This document shows positions 24,315-35,759 of a DNA stretch of 64,000 nucleotides, one piece after another. How positions within the stretch are numbered: the first letter of the stretch is position 1; each line of letters starts with the position of its first letter. Both the position numbers and the translations under genes were made by a program. The notes beneath the pieces are model-generated. The model did not search any database and was not told the origin of the DNA. It saw only the letters and a list, made by a program, of their open reading frames with translations. Source of the stretch: Owenia fusiformis (taxonomy: Eukaryota > Annelida > Polychaeta > Sabellida > Oweniidae); assembly GCA_903813345.2 (NCBI GenBank), contig CAIIXF020000003.1, positions 25,993,248-26,057,247 of the forward strand, read 5' to 3'.

Positions 24315-25320
24315 GGTAAATGGTTAGAGAATCGAATTCTGTGATATTTATTGGCACAAGTACCGACATTTTGTTTAATACAAATAACTATACAAATGGG
24401 GATTCATTTAACGGTGTCACAAACCTTTGTCTAAAAGAGGACCGGCTGCAATACAATATCGAAATCAACAGATCCTTAATCAAGTCAGTGTGAGAAGTTG
24501 GCTGGATTAGAATAGTTTTACTGGCTATTGCAACTGGCCCTTGTCTACCATTCCATTGTAATTGGAAAGATGTATTTTCGTACGTTAAGTGCATAGGAAT
24601 AGTGTTTGTTTCATCTAATTATAAATTGTCAATTGAGTTAAATTAACCCAGCCGATAGCTGTATACCTACGGTGTGTGTATATTGATCAATGGTACACCA
24701 TGTTTTATTAGAAATCAGATTCAAAATTAAAGTAGTGTTAAGTACTGAAACCTGAGACTAACACAGCTGAAACTGAGCGACATTTTGGTTGAAAAATTAA
24801 AAAACATCGTCTGAAATTAGACTAGCATTTAAGGACGTGTGGATAAAGAATGAAATCTTTAAGTGTTTGAAGCACCAAACCGTGAACAATATTCAACTCC
24901 GAATTCCTGCGTGTATTGATGAATATTATGTAATTTCCATGTAATCCCTCTGATGTCAGAGACAGTAACAGGTCATAACGCTTTGACAATATTAATATTC
25001 CCTCACGATATTCACTTGATTTTAACTTATATGCACCAGGTACTTGCAATAAAGGAAAGTAAAAAATGTTAAGTCAGATAACTCAGATTAGCCGCAACTG
25101 ATTTGCCTGAGATGTCAGACTTGCTATCTCACTATGAATATGAAGCTTTTCAAGTTCTTAATTACCTCCAAAGAGCTATGTTGGGTAACATTTGAGTCGA
25201 CTTGTATCCTTCACTAGCATGTGTTTACGGAATTTGAGATCATCATGTTTTACCTGCTTACTCAAATATTTTTGTAAGTGGGTATATCAGAACCAAGGGC
25301 AGGGAAAGATACTAAATTTT

Positions 25321-25414
25321 GGAGGTTATCTGTGATATGATATAGCAACGTCTGCTCAGCAATTGCAAGAGTCAAAGAGGAAATAAAACCACATTAATAT
25401 CGACATGCTGCTCT
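25321..25414. other. Highly conserved noncoding block, copy in unit A
   Basis: These 94 bp (GGAGGTTATCTGTGAT to CATGCTGCTCT) match 34276-34369 at 93 of 94 positions by eye, whereas flanking duplicated sequence is much more diverged. All frames carry stops. It includes CAACGTCTGCTCAGCAATTG. Candidate regulatory element, RNA gene or gene-conversion patch; function unknown. Confidence 0.55.
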
Positions 25415-25881
25415 ATAACCACAGATATTATTCCGATTACCTTTTCAACTTTGGGATTTAGAAACATCATAAACAGGTCCTGTAAACCTGTTTCCCTTTT
25501 CGATCTCTAGATTTCCTGGTGAAAAGTACCTTGAAAACTGTAGCATTGTTTTGATTGAAGAATTTAGTTCAACTTTAAAATCAATCAAACTGTAATATAT
25601 CAACTATTAATTAACTTAATAATTTCTATGATAATCAGTTTCGAGAATAAATGATAAAGCATTCATCTTTCAGTGTTGTGTTTGTACTTTTTATTCATGA
25701 TATGTTTATCTCAAATACGTAAACAAACAGAATGGGAGTGTCAAAATAGTTTGATTGACATCCATGGAGAGATTAGCAAGTATTTTTGCAAACTGCCACA
25801 TTGGATTCTTCTTGTTAAAGTTTTCTCAGGTAAAATATAAGATGTAAGATAGGTAGGACCACTGGATCAACGCAAAGCAAC

Positions 25882-26457
25882 GCCATCTGGACCGATGTAT
25901 GGTCATACTTTTACTGCCATAAAATCGACTTTTAACGCCCTTAAGAATTACTTTTAACATACGGCGTAAAAACATTTTGAACGGCGCCAAAAATTGATTT
26001 TTACCCCGTTTAAAACGTTTTAAATGGCGTCAAAAATGATTTAAACGATGTAAAAAACGATTATTAATGATTTTGAACGTCGTTAAAATCATTTTGACGG
26101 CGTTCAAAATAGTTTTTCACGCCGTTGAAAATCATTCTTGACGACGTTGAAAATCATTTTTGACGCCGTTCGAAATCGTTCTTGACGCTGCTCAAACTCA
26201 TAAGGGAGCTTGAAATGTTTTTCATAACCTAAATATGAGCAGTAAATATTTAAGCGAAGCATTTGTATGGATGATTGGTCATACGTATAGGTTGGCGTTT
26301 CGATTTTATACGCAAGCTTATACTCCCTATCTTTAACGTCGTACAACAACGTAAACATATTTTTTCACGCCGTTCTAATAGACTAAAAGTAGATTTTACG
26401 GCGTCAAAATTAAATTCTACGGCGTTAAAAGTATGACGATACACTGGTCCAGGTGGC
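25882..26457. mobile_element. 576-bp inverted-repeat element with internal GACGCCGTT minisatellite
   Basis: The left terminus GCCATCTGGACCGATGTATG and the right terminus CGATACACTGGTCCAGGTGGC are imperfect inverse copies, and both run on into GTCATACTTTTA(A). Between 25,980 and 26,200, and again at 26,360-26,430, the motif TTTTTGACGCCGTTGAAAAT repeats about every 30 bp with drift. Overlapping minus-strand frames are not credible genes. Confidence 0.8.
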
Positions 26458-28177
26458 CAGCCACAATACTGAGTCACTGACGGGTCAGAAGACATTAATT
26501 CCGACCGGACAGTGACCGGCAAGTATTTCAATGGAATGTTATCCAATCTAGAAACCGCTTCCAGTTTCTCTCCAGGAAACATACCAAAAACTGTAAAATA
26601 ATATAAACGTATATCAAAATCAATCTATTGATGACGAATGCATTAATGTCCAGGGCCTATTCGTGCATATAAAACGCACTAAGTATGATCAACCAAAAGC
26701 GGAAAATTACAGTAAAATACTAAACTACACTATATTTGACATATTGCGAGGCTAGAAACCTTTTGCAACTGTTGACAGTGAACTTTTTGAAGCAAGATAA
26801 TGAAACTGTTGATTGCCAATCATAGAACTGACCAGAAGTTGCAGTAATCTATCTACACTTTCGTTTTGGATATTAGTCCGTTGAACCGTAAAACTGCATC
26901 TATACTGTAATTTTTCTAGAATAAACCATAGACGTGGATAGATGTCCTTAGATAATCGAATCACAAAGCTGTCAAATCATAAAACTGTTGATGGGAATTA
27001 ATCTAATAAACGTACGTGTTTTGCCGAAAACATTGGTTGATAGATAAACGAAAACTGAATTCTCCCATGCATGAAAGTTGTTCAGAAAAAAATGAATTTA
27101 CAAAATTTTAGTTATCATAAAAACCAATAGTACAATGATGTCTAAAACATAAAATATTTTTCTTTTCAACCTAGTTATTTTAAAAGTCAAACAAATAGTA
27201 AATAAAATATGTTTTCAAAATATACACGGGGTCTTAAAAACTATTAAAAAACCTTTTCATACTCCATACGAAAACCGAAAATGTATGCTATGAAAGAAGC
27301 ACTTGTCGGCATGATAATGCTTTACTAGTTCCAAAGTACAATGAAATTCAATTTACATATGCCTAATTTTATTACGTTGGCTAGTTTTATGAATTACTTG
27401 CTATACTTATAGAAAGTTCACTATCAGTTCGGCTGTTATTCAATTAGGAAATGATAGGTTTGAGTTTAACTGATATCTATCAAAATAGAATCACAAGGCA
27501 GCCAAATCTTGAACCGATGAATTTAATTTGAAAACGATTTCATCGTTATTCTTCCTTCCTCATCTATCAAGCCCAATAAATCATTACATTTTAGGACTCA
27601 AGGGTTCTGTTTCTGTACGATCGTAACTTACAATTCCAAGAACCACTGTCTACTTTTTGACGAGCAATGACTTAGTACCAAATCGTAAGCTACAACGGTG
27701 CAATTTTTGTTAGACTCATCTCATACGGAAGGACAATGAGAGAGAATGTATCAGAATAATCCAGATATTCTGGATCGAAATTTTAAATGTCACAATTAGC
27801 AACTAAAGTGAGATCATCACTAAATTCTTCAAATCTTTCCCTGGTTTTTAACCACCGTGTTTTAATTCCCCCCACAAGGTATCCCCCTTGGTATCCCGTG
27901 ATTTTAACAGAGAAAATATGTCTAACGTAATTTTTCTCTTTAAGATTAATTTGGTTGGCTTATTTTCTGGTAGTGAATTAATCCAGATGATAAGTTGAAT
28001 GGCTCACATTAACAAAACGTAGCATCGAATGTTCAATATTTTTTGAATCGCCTGAATTCAGTTGAACGACTATAGTAGCCCTAGGGAAACTGTTGCCAAT
28101 AAGTATTTCCCATCTCTCAAGCTAAAGAAATTATCGAATGCCTTAGCATATAATATTGATCTGTTAATGAAATATAT

Positions 28178-29280
28178 CACGGTGTTATAGCATGACGGTT
28201 ACGCCACCTCTGAAAACGAGGTTGGACAGCTACGTTCACTGATTTATCCAATAAAATGGCCGCGATGGAAGAGAAAACTAAGGTTGGTGCATTATTTTCT
28301 ACTCTTGTGTATCAATGAAAGGATGGACGATTTATGTAAGCATCGCATTCGGTGATACATTCAGTAATGTATATTTTGAACGTAGTCTTTGCAAATTGAT
28401 GCCCGGGGATAACATGAAATAAGAGAAAAACTGTCGAGTTTGAAATACAAAACTACACAAAAATTTAGTAATTTGTTTATTTTCGTTGCTCATTGTTGTT
28501 AATTTTGTCATCTTCATCAGTACTTGATCCTAAATCTTCTTTTGCCTCTTCATTGCTATCTTTTACACTTTCATCAGTTTCAAATTCATAAATAAAGCAA
28601 GCGCCAGTTTTTTCCTTGCCTTATAGATGCTGAAACAAGAGCGTCTCTTGCGAGTCCTGAAAACGAATAGAGGAAATTCAATATTCTATTTCTTACCCAT
28701 TATAACAATAACATGGATAGAGGCTATCAGATCTAGCAAGTAGCAACCTTGACTTGACAGATGTACATGCACGTAACCGTCCGCTAAATATCTTATGCAC
28801 AACTAATACAATACGTTACCGTCCATAGAATTCGATAGAAGTCATACGTAGTCGTCTAACGACATTGCGTTTGAAACCTTATTATTTACGATATACACCA
28901 CGTTCCTGTTCTGGATTTGTCATTTTATGGCTTGTTTATACACAGTTTACTTACAGTTAATATTTTGAGTGGCTCTGAGGCACATGTACTGAGAAAACAC
29001 GAGAATGGACCAAAAATTATAAATTTGGATATCTCAGTTGGTAGGTTTACAGCTTATATTCTGTTTCTTGTAGACCACCTGGCAGATTTGACCCAATCTC
29101 TATAACCATCCATATATACGTCACCGAATGGAACTAGTTTAAAAGGAAATCTTATCTGTGAATGTTACCTACAGGCGAGAAACTGAGGACATGCTGCCTT
29201 TCCCATCCGCCATTTTTTGTTATCGTTACCGCAAAATTTTGCAAATCGCCTTGACGTAACCGTCATGCTATAACACCGTG
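28178..29280. mobile_element. 1.1-kb DNA transposon with 26-bp terminal inverted repeats
   Basis: The left end CACGGTGTTATAGCATGACG continues GTTACG. The right end is its exact complement over about 25 bp (CGTAACCGTCATGCTATAAC, ACCGTG). Both flanks read TATAT, which fits a TA or TATAT target duplication. The interior has no full transposase frame, so it looks non-autonomous or decayed. A short acidic frame inside is listed separately. Confidence 0.85.
28477..28620 (-). pseudogene. Short acidic open frame inside the 1.1-kb element
   Basis: On the minus strand 47 codons read GKEKTGACFIYEFETDES and continue with an Asp/Glu/Ser-rich stretch (KEDLGSSTDEDDK) to a TAA. The low-complexity acidic end resembles the C-terminal tail of a larger protein. 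The frame is closed by a stop immediately upstream. It may be a transposase remnant or captured host exon; not recognised. Confidence 0.3.
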
Positions 29281-30824
29281 TATATGACCCATGGATAATG
29301 ATAAACCTCCGAAATGAGTTTTGTCCTGCATTGTGTAGTGGTACATTCAAAGGTGCTTATGGCACAGTATCAATGCCAGTCTTTGTGAAAATGTGTGCTG
29401 TGACGTTCAGTTATAGATCATGAGAAGTTAGGCAGGGTATTTAGAATTTCAAGTGTTATTTAAGATTGTACCCCCTGGTTCAAGCGACCCCTATCGTTTT
29501 CTGTACAACTGAGATGTAAAATGCTTTGGTATTCAATCTACAGAATCTTGTAAGATTTATCTGTTTGATTGATCCAGAACGTAAATTGGGATATTCGCAG
29601 CTACGTATATTGAGCTTGATGACTTAGTCTGCAATTGTTTTTATTGCAGACGTAAAGCGCAGAGGATTAATAAAATTCCTGCTGGCATAAACTAGCGATA
29701 AAAGGTCCACTTTTTCCATTTATTGCAGAAAATTGCCGAAAACGTTAAATCTAGATTATTGTTGCGTTGCTATAGTCCTATCAACTGGTGGATAAGCATT
29801 AGTAACACAACCTTTAGCATTTTCTGAGAAAGAAACAATTTGTCCAATTATTGGGTTCGGGATAGCTCAAGAAGCTAGCTTAAATATTAGACTAATATTC
29901 TTTTGATATTGCATTGCCCTGGATTCAATGTTCAGCACTTGATAACCACAAAAAGTTCTAAAATATAATAAAGGCCTATGATTCTCAATAGAACGCCAAA
30001 TGGATGACAAAATATTACCAAAGAAGACCACTAACTGAGAAATCTCAAGGAATCTGAATCAAGGCTACTGTAATGTAATGTACTTCATATCAGTAAAAGT
30101 CAACGGTATACTACCGGCAAATCAGTGGCGTTAAACTGGAGTTAACAAATGAAAGCCATTTAGAATTCCACATCTATACCTGGGATGATCAGAAGCAGTT
30201 ATTGAATCAACAGTATTATAAGTAAATATGTATACAAATGATGAGAATCACTATTAGGTATGGGATAGAAGGTATGTACTATGTGCTTACTTTATAATTC
30301 AACAGTGACTAACATTCCTTAGAAAATCGGTTAGTTAACTAATAAATCGGTAAATAAATACCACTAGGTGTACGGTATGGTGAAATCTGTTCAATCTTCT
30401 ATGCTTTTGAAGCTGTTATGCTTCTGATATCTTGTGACTAATTAATGCATCTTTTATTTGGAAAAATGTCTCAAATGCCAAATCAAGTTCATCACCATAA
30501 CGATGCCTAATTGTCTAATTGTAGCACGTGATTTACCAGCACGTGATCATGATTTTTCAGCATATGATTTATCAGCAGATCTAACACTTTGATAGTTGTT
30601 TCATCAGATTCGGCCTCGATTTTTCGAACTAACCATGTGTGACATACACGCACTAATCAAGTAAAGTGGAAGTTCGTTAGCAACTAATGAGCAAAAACGA
30701 ACATGTCTCTACTAATTTGAAACTGATTATTACATGAAATGTACATCGCAAACGTCACTTTCAATCTTTGGTACTATACGTTTTACCTGATGCAACGATA
30801 ATATCGGAAGTAGTCTCCTTAAAT

Positions 30825-31770
30825 TGGATTAAGCTTGACTCGCGTGTTGGATGAGCTGTTTTTGTTGAAAACGCGTGAGCATGAAATTTGCGCCATTGGG
30901 ACTCGTATTGTTCTTTGTCGTGATACATAGGGGGAAAGCTTATAATATATAAAGGAATTGACTTTCGCCGCGGGCAGTTCAAAAATGCAGTCTCGTTTAT
31001 TTGCTGAGTCGCCCATGAACGGGACAGCATCTTTTCCATTCAATCGAGGTTGGGCCATGCAGCCGAAGGTAAGCCATACAACCGAATTTTGCTGATTCAA
31101 TCTGACGGAGAATACCGAGCCTCTCTTTTGACCAATTAGAGGCGTCCTCTTCACATTCGTGGTACACTCGGCCACCTTCGTTTGCAAAGAAAATCTTCGG
31201 CAATCTCCGGCTTTTCTTGAGGTATCTTCGGTTGCAAGCCAAAAGTCGACACCCCCCATGAACGCATGAAGGAGAGTTCTGATGCTAGGAGATTGCAGAG
31301 TCGCCCATGAAGGCATGAAGTGAGAGTTCTGATGCTTGGAGATTGCATAGTCGCCCATGAAGGCATGACGTGAGAGTTCTGATGCTTGGAGATTGCAGAC
31401 ATGCAATACTTTTGTAAACGAGTGTTTACAACCCAATCCAAGAGACCTTTCAAATAAACCCTGCAGCCACATTTTGGTAAATCAAAGAAGCTAGGATATA
31501 TTGGATAGATTGATAATGTCATAAGTTGTAGGTAGCATTGTGTCTAAGCAAAAATAGAATTAACTTATTGCTAATTTTGAAGAAGTATGGCCAATGGCAT
31601 CGTCAATCTAGGCTGTATTTTTGTATACCCGCGGTTCTCGTGAATTACGTAATATTTTAATGAGTTTCGCCCCAGTTAACACTTAGAAGAACAATAAGTC
31701 CCGCGGTGCAAATTACATGCTCATGTGTTTTCATCAAAAGTAGTTTTGTTCTTTTCGACTTACACCGCGG
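30825..31770. repeat. Inverted-repeat region with a 56-bp tandem repeat
   Basis: GCATGAAATTTGCGCCATTG and GGACTCGTATTGTTCTT at 30880-30915 reappear inverted and diverged at 31683-31725. CGCGGGCAGTT.AAAAA.GCAG occurs at about 30,970 and 31,767. At 31250-31405 a 56-bp unit (GAGAGTTCTGATGCTTGGAG, ATTGCA..GTCGCCCATGAA) repeats three times. The block is GC-richer than its flanks. A 217-codon minus-strand frame spans it but follows the repeats and has no recognisable domain. Confidence 0.6.
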
Positions 31771-32204
31771 GCAGTTAAAAAACGCAGCCGTAGCCAAAAT
31801 GATGTACCAAAAGGTTGCAGTGTTTATTGGAAAGGTCTACCAATGCGAACTTAATGATAAACTGACCAAGTACAAATCTATTCTGAGAGTAATGGATTGA
31901 TACACCTCTGAGGATTTGTTAAGATAATATTCATTACGTTATTGCAGTAGGATCCAGATGTGCCATCAAATTACAAGCATCTAATCCTTAAAAAATAATT
32001 GATCGTGCACTCGTGGGTATACATCATCCCATACACTAATAACAGCTAGGCCGGTATTACATTACAGGAATTTGACTGCATCACCTTCAAAAGAGAAGCG
32101 TCTCAGAAGAGCTTCTGGTTTTGAGTTCTTACATAGTACTTGCATTATAAGATTGTGTTTTTCCTTGATGCTTTTATCAGCTTTTCATTTTAACGCGCGT
32201 GAGT

Positions 32205-32545
32205 AATTAAAGGCAGAATCAAATCTAGCAAATGTTCAACATCATCTTAGATCATCTTGATGGAAATTATTTCAATATTTTAGAATATTTTGGGCTCATA
32301 TCATTTCTTGTCATGTCTATTTTCTAAAAATATCCCTATATGTAAACTTTATTTGAAGAAAACTAATACCGTGACGGTATTCATTTTCTATTTTATGTTT
32401 ACCAATTTTATTATTTGGGAGCATTCAAACATTTCCCCTCATTTTTGCACTTTGACTCTTCAATGACTTCACCAATTGATAACATGTCACGGATCTTTTA
32501 GGATATATTATGTTTCAGCTTGTATGGAATACATTGGTAGGTCAA
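32205..32545. repeat. Dispersed repeat, copy 2
   Basis: Diverged partner of 11885-12190: GCAGAATCAAATCTAGCAAA at the start, TGCACTTTGACTCTTCAATG near the end, then AGGATATATTATGTTT. Confidence 0.65.
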
Positions 32546-33384
32546 TTGTTCATATTGCTTGTAATTTTGTCACTCCCTAGATCTGATTCTGCCATAAATA
32601 AAAGAAAACATTACGGTCTGCATACTGTTTTGTGATGCGGAAACAGATGCCTTTATAAAAACGGGCGTTAAATGCAATTTTCGCCCCTTTTAAGTTAGGT
32701 TCAAGTTGATTTAAAAAGGTCGAGTCCAAGCTTTACAACAGTACCTAATTTGTCCTTTCCCCCATCATGTATATTAACTACATTTTCAGACCTCCATTCT
32801 ACTAGCCCTAATTTAGTGCTTGACATAACATTGCCTTTTATAAGTTCTTTAATAGAATGTTGTGCTTGTGTTTAATGCCCATTTGCAGGTCTTAATTATA
32901 AGCTGTTAATAGAAACATAACCCATCAGCTTTTGCAATATGTGTCTTTGACAGATGAGGATTTGAAGTTCATCCGTGGCATTTCATTAATCATACTATTC
33001 GAACGCCATAGGTGTCTATTGTAGAGACTAATACCTAATACCGTCCGTTATGACAGCTCTCTCCATCGATGCAAGACAAGTCAAGTTGACCAATAAGATA
33101 GACTATTGTATTGTTTTCCGATGAATCAAATCACCTAGAAGTTCAGGATAGGAAAGCAGAAAGTAATTCGACATCAAAGGGATGAGTAAATCATTCAAGA
33201 TATTGTAATTTTAGATCCCTGTAGAAAGAGAATACATAACATATTCATTAAATGACTTGTGAAAAATCGAATGCTGCTTAAAACCAACACAAAAACTCGT
33301 GTAAACAAACAGTGTGACTTCACTGGAATATTATATCTATCAACGCAAGAGTCGTACACATTTGGTTTTCCTTGATACACAGAG

Positions 33385-33441
33385 AGTGGTTGTGGTGGTG
33401 GTGGTTGTGGTGGTGGTGGTGGTGGGGGGGGGTTTGTTGTT
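33385..33441 (+). repeat. GGT/GGTTGT microsatellite ending in a G run
   Basis: GTGGTTGTGGTGGTGGTGGT extends into a run of nine or ten G, then TTTGTTGTTG. On this strand it is a G-quadruplex candidate. Confidence 0.95.
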
Positions 33442-34156
33442 GTACTTTTTTCAACTTAATTCTCATCGTTTTAGTTAAAGGTCCCATGTAAAGTTTGAAA
33501 CTATAGTTTAATCATTCAAGAATTACTTTTCATACTATAATATGAGACATTTTCAAATATTTAAATTTCACGCAATTTTTTAGAAAAGTTCAGATTTTTA
33601 CATCGTAAAACAGATTTTTTCTCTAACTCCGTTGAACAGACAAGGCAAGTTATTATGTTAATGGACCTCTATAGAGGATAGAGGCCCATGGAGAGTATAA
33701 GAGTTCAAGTCGAACCCAGAAACCATAATTAAGTGGGTTTCAGTGCCAAAAAGAAAAATATCAATATGATAACTTCCTCCCTGGGAGGAATTAATGGAAA
33801 TGGTCATTATAAAAAATAAAATTATTTCCTACATAATAATCATCGGCATTAAATTGTTTTAGGTATTGGCAAGAACATTATGTCAGACAACTCATTAGTA
33901 ACATCAGATTAGCTTGATATGTTAGGCTTGTAATCTTACCAGGAAAATGAGGCTCACCTTTTAATCAACTTTCAAAGCACTCTGTTATGGAAAGTTTGCG
34001 TAACATGTCTGCTTCAACGTGCGTTGTCAGGAAGAGACAGGCGATCGGGCAGGTGATGCAATCGCCTCACAAAGATGTTTTAGAAACATATTAATGTTAG
34101 CAGATTAAAACCGTTGGCCAAAATTTCCACCATTCTAAATACTTTTCAATTGAATT

Positions 34157-34236
34157 TGAGCCAAAGTTTTCAAATGTAATCCCATTGAAAATTGTGAAAA
34201 GTGAACCCCCTTGACAAAAGCTGGCTACGGGGCTGT
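34157..34236. repeat. Dispersed repeat ending CTGGCTACGGG, copy 2
   Basis: Matches 10437-10533 with changes: GCCAAAGTTTTCAAATGTAA, AGTGAACCCCCTTGACAAAA, GCTGGCTACGGGGCTG. It abuts the conserved block of duplication unit B. Confidence 0.6.
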
Positions 34237-34275
34237 ATATATCAGAACCAAGGGCAATGAAATTAGTTTGTATAT

Positions 34276-34369
34276 GGAGGTTATCTGTGATGTGATATAG
34301 CAACGTCTGCTCAGCAATTGCAAGAGTCAAAGAGGAAATAAAACCACATTAATATCGACATGCTGCTCT
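34276..34369. other. Highly conserved noncoding block, copy in unit B
   Basis: Partner of 25321-25414, with one visible difference (TGATGTGATAT against TGATATGATAT) in 94 bp. Confidence 0.55.
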
Positions 34370-34380
34370 GAAAGTCAAGC

Positions 34381-35376
34381 ATCACTGTGATTACCTTTTA
34401 ACGTTGGTACTTAAAGGCAGAGATCGTAGCCACGTCTAGAAACATGTTTTTCATTTTAGCGGATCTACAATTTGTTTGCGAAAAGTCAATTTTATCATAT
34501 TGAGTCTAGTTTTTTTTATTCTATAATAAGTACTAATACTTCTCCAAGTAACATTTTAAAATAAAATAAAATAAACTAAAACACTATTGACGTGTGTTCT
34601 CTTTTTTAAACGAAAATTGAATGAAAAATACAATGTTAAAAAAGAAAGTTGGCATTATTTTCACATCTTCAGGTTGGGTGGTGACTTCAAAGACAAATGT
34701 CTATATAACCATGCGTCGAGGTCAAACGTCCGAACACTGCGATGTCTCCCAGGACAGTAAATTTGTTATCATGGACATTCAAATTGGAAATATTAAATTC
34801 GTAATTAACAAAACTAAAATCAGTTGAAAATTAGGATTTATTTCTTAATTTTGATCCATGGTGATGGAAGGGTTATTAGCAGTATTTATTTTTCACAAGG
34901 AGTGAACTTCGAGGCTCTTATAATTTTGCACAGTCAGCTATTGTATTTTGCGCATTACCACAATATTCCAGATTCATGCATACAATAACATCGGTGCCAA
35001 TATTGACCCATATCCTATTTCGGGCCATCATTCTGACAACATATATGTTTTAATCGATGTTCTTTAACTTCTACTTCCTCGTTTTTCAAGTAAAATACGA
35101 ACCCCGATATTAACTGGATCATGTTTGTATTATAATGGTTGTAATATTGGACAAATACCAGAGGATTGATGGATTATCATTGACGAGTGGGAATTTATTA
35201 GATCATGTTTCTAATTCTGGCTTCACATTGACCGGACAACATCGTTATCGGAACAAGAGATCGTTTGAAGTTCCACCTTTGTAGCCTTGTAACATACTGA
35301 TACAGTTTATTCAAAGGAATCTGCATGGTTATGTTCGTTATATTTATTGATCAGTGATCATGTGTTAATTGTTAAA
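34381..35376. other. Unannotated spacer
   Basis: A 68-codon + frame at 34621-34827 (MKNTMLKKKVGIIFTSSG...) has no recognisable motif and no splice context. I see nothing else. Confidence 0.4.
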
Positions 35377-35385
35377 GCTCAACAT

Positions 35386-35750
35386 CAGAGGGGGAGAAAC
35401 ACCAGGGTTCAAAGATGACATACGCTTATAATGTAAATCTGTATTGAGATGCCATCGTCGCTGATTGGTCAAAAGTCGACAAACAAATGACGCCATCAAT
35501 GGCGGTTTCAGAATTTTCGAAATACGCTTCGAATAATATTATGTTCATTTCTCGTGTTTACCAATATCATAGCTTCTCATTTCACATCAAGATAAAAAAG
35601 GTGTACGGGATATGCCTATATCAATTAAAACATCCCATCGAAGTGTAGTATTTGATAACTAGCCGATGAAAATTCGAATGAACGAAGGTGGTATGCAAGA
35701 GAAGTAAATTATGTCTCTCATCTTTAAACACTTGGGCTTTCCCTCCTCTT
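35386..35750. mobile_element. MITE with 9-bp target duplication, copy 1
   Basis: The 365-bp unit is flanked on both sides by GCTCAACAT (35377-35385 and 35751-35759). It starts CAGAGGGGGAGAAACACCAG and ends GGGCTTTCCCTCCTCTT, an imperfect terminal inverted repeat. Internal landmarks are GTAAATCTGTATTGAGATG, CGCTGATTGGTCAAAAG and TTATTTCACATCAAGATAAA-type phrases. Two more copies are in the window. Nine-base duplications are typical of Mutator-like elements, which suggests but does not prove that superfamily. Confidence 0.88.
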
Positions 35751-35759
35751 GCTCAACAT

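Larger units (their letters stand above)
17340..25420. repeat. Diverged segmental duplication, unit A
   Basis: Noncoding anchor blocks here reappear in the same order and orientation in 27.36-34.38 kb. The pairs are 17355-17490 with 27375-27510, 19795-20150 with 27850-28190, 20735-21110 with 29525-29870, 24080-24200 with 32930-33040, and 25280-25415 with 34230-34370. Identity is roughly 70-80% by eye, interrupted by large indels. Unit A holds the 145-bp satellite that unit B lacks. No gene was recognised in either unit. Confidence 0.75.
27360..34380. repeat. Diverged segmental duplication, unit B
   Basis: Partner of 17.34-25.42 kb; see that entry for anchor pairs. Unit B carries a 1.1-kb transposon at 28178-29280 that unit A lacks at the matching place (GAAATATG near 20150), so that insertion came after the duplication. 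No host gene is recognised. Confidence 0.75.

Noticed and set aside
26104-26964. Minus-strand frames of 70-110 codons near 26-27 kb
   Set aside because: Two overlap the inverted-repeat element at 25882-26457 and one lies in duplicated noncoding sequence; none has a motif.
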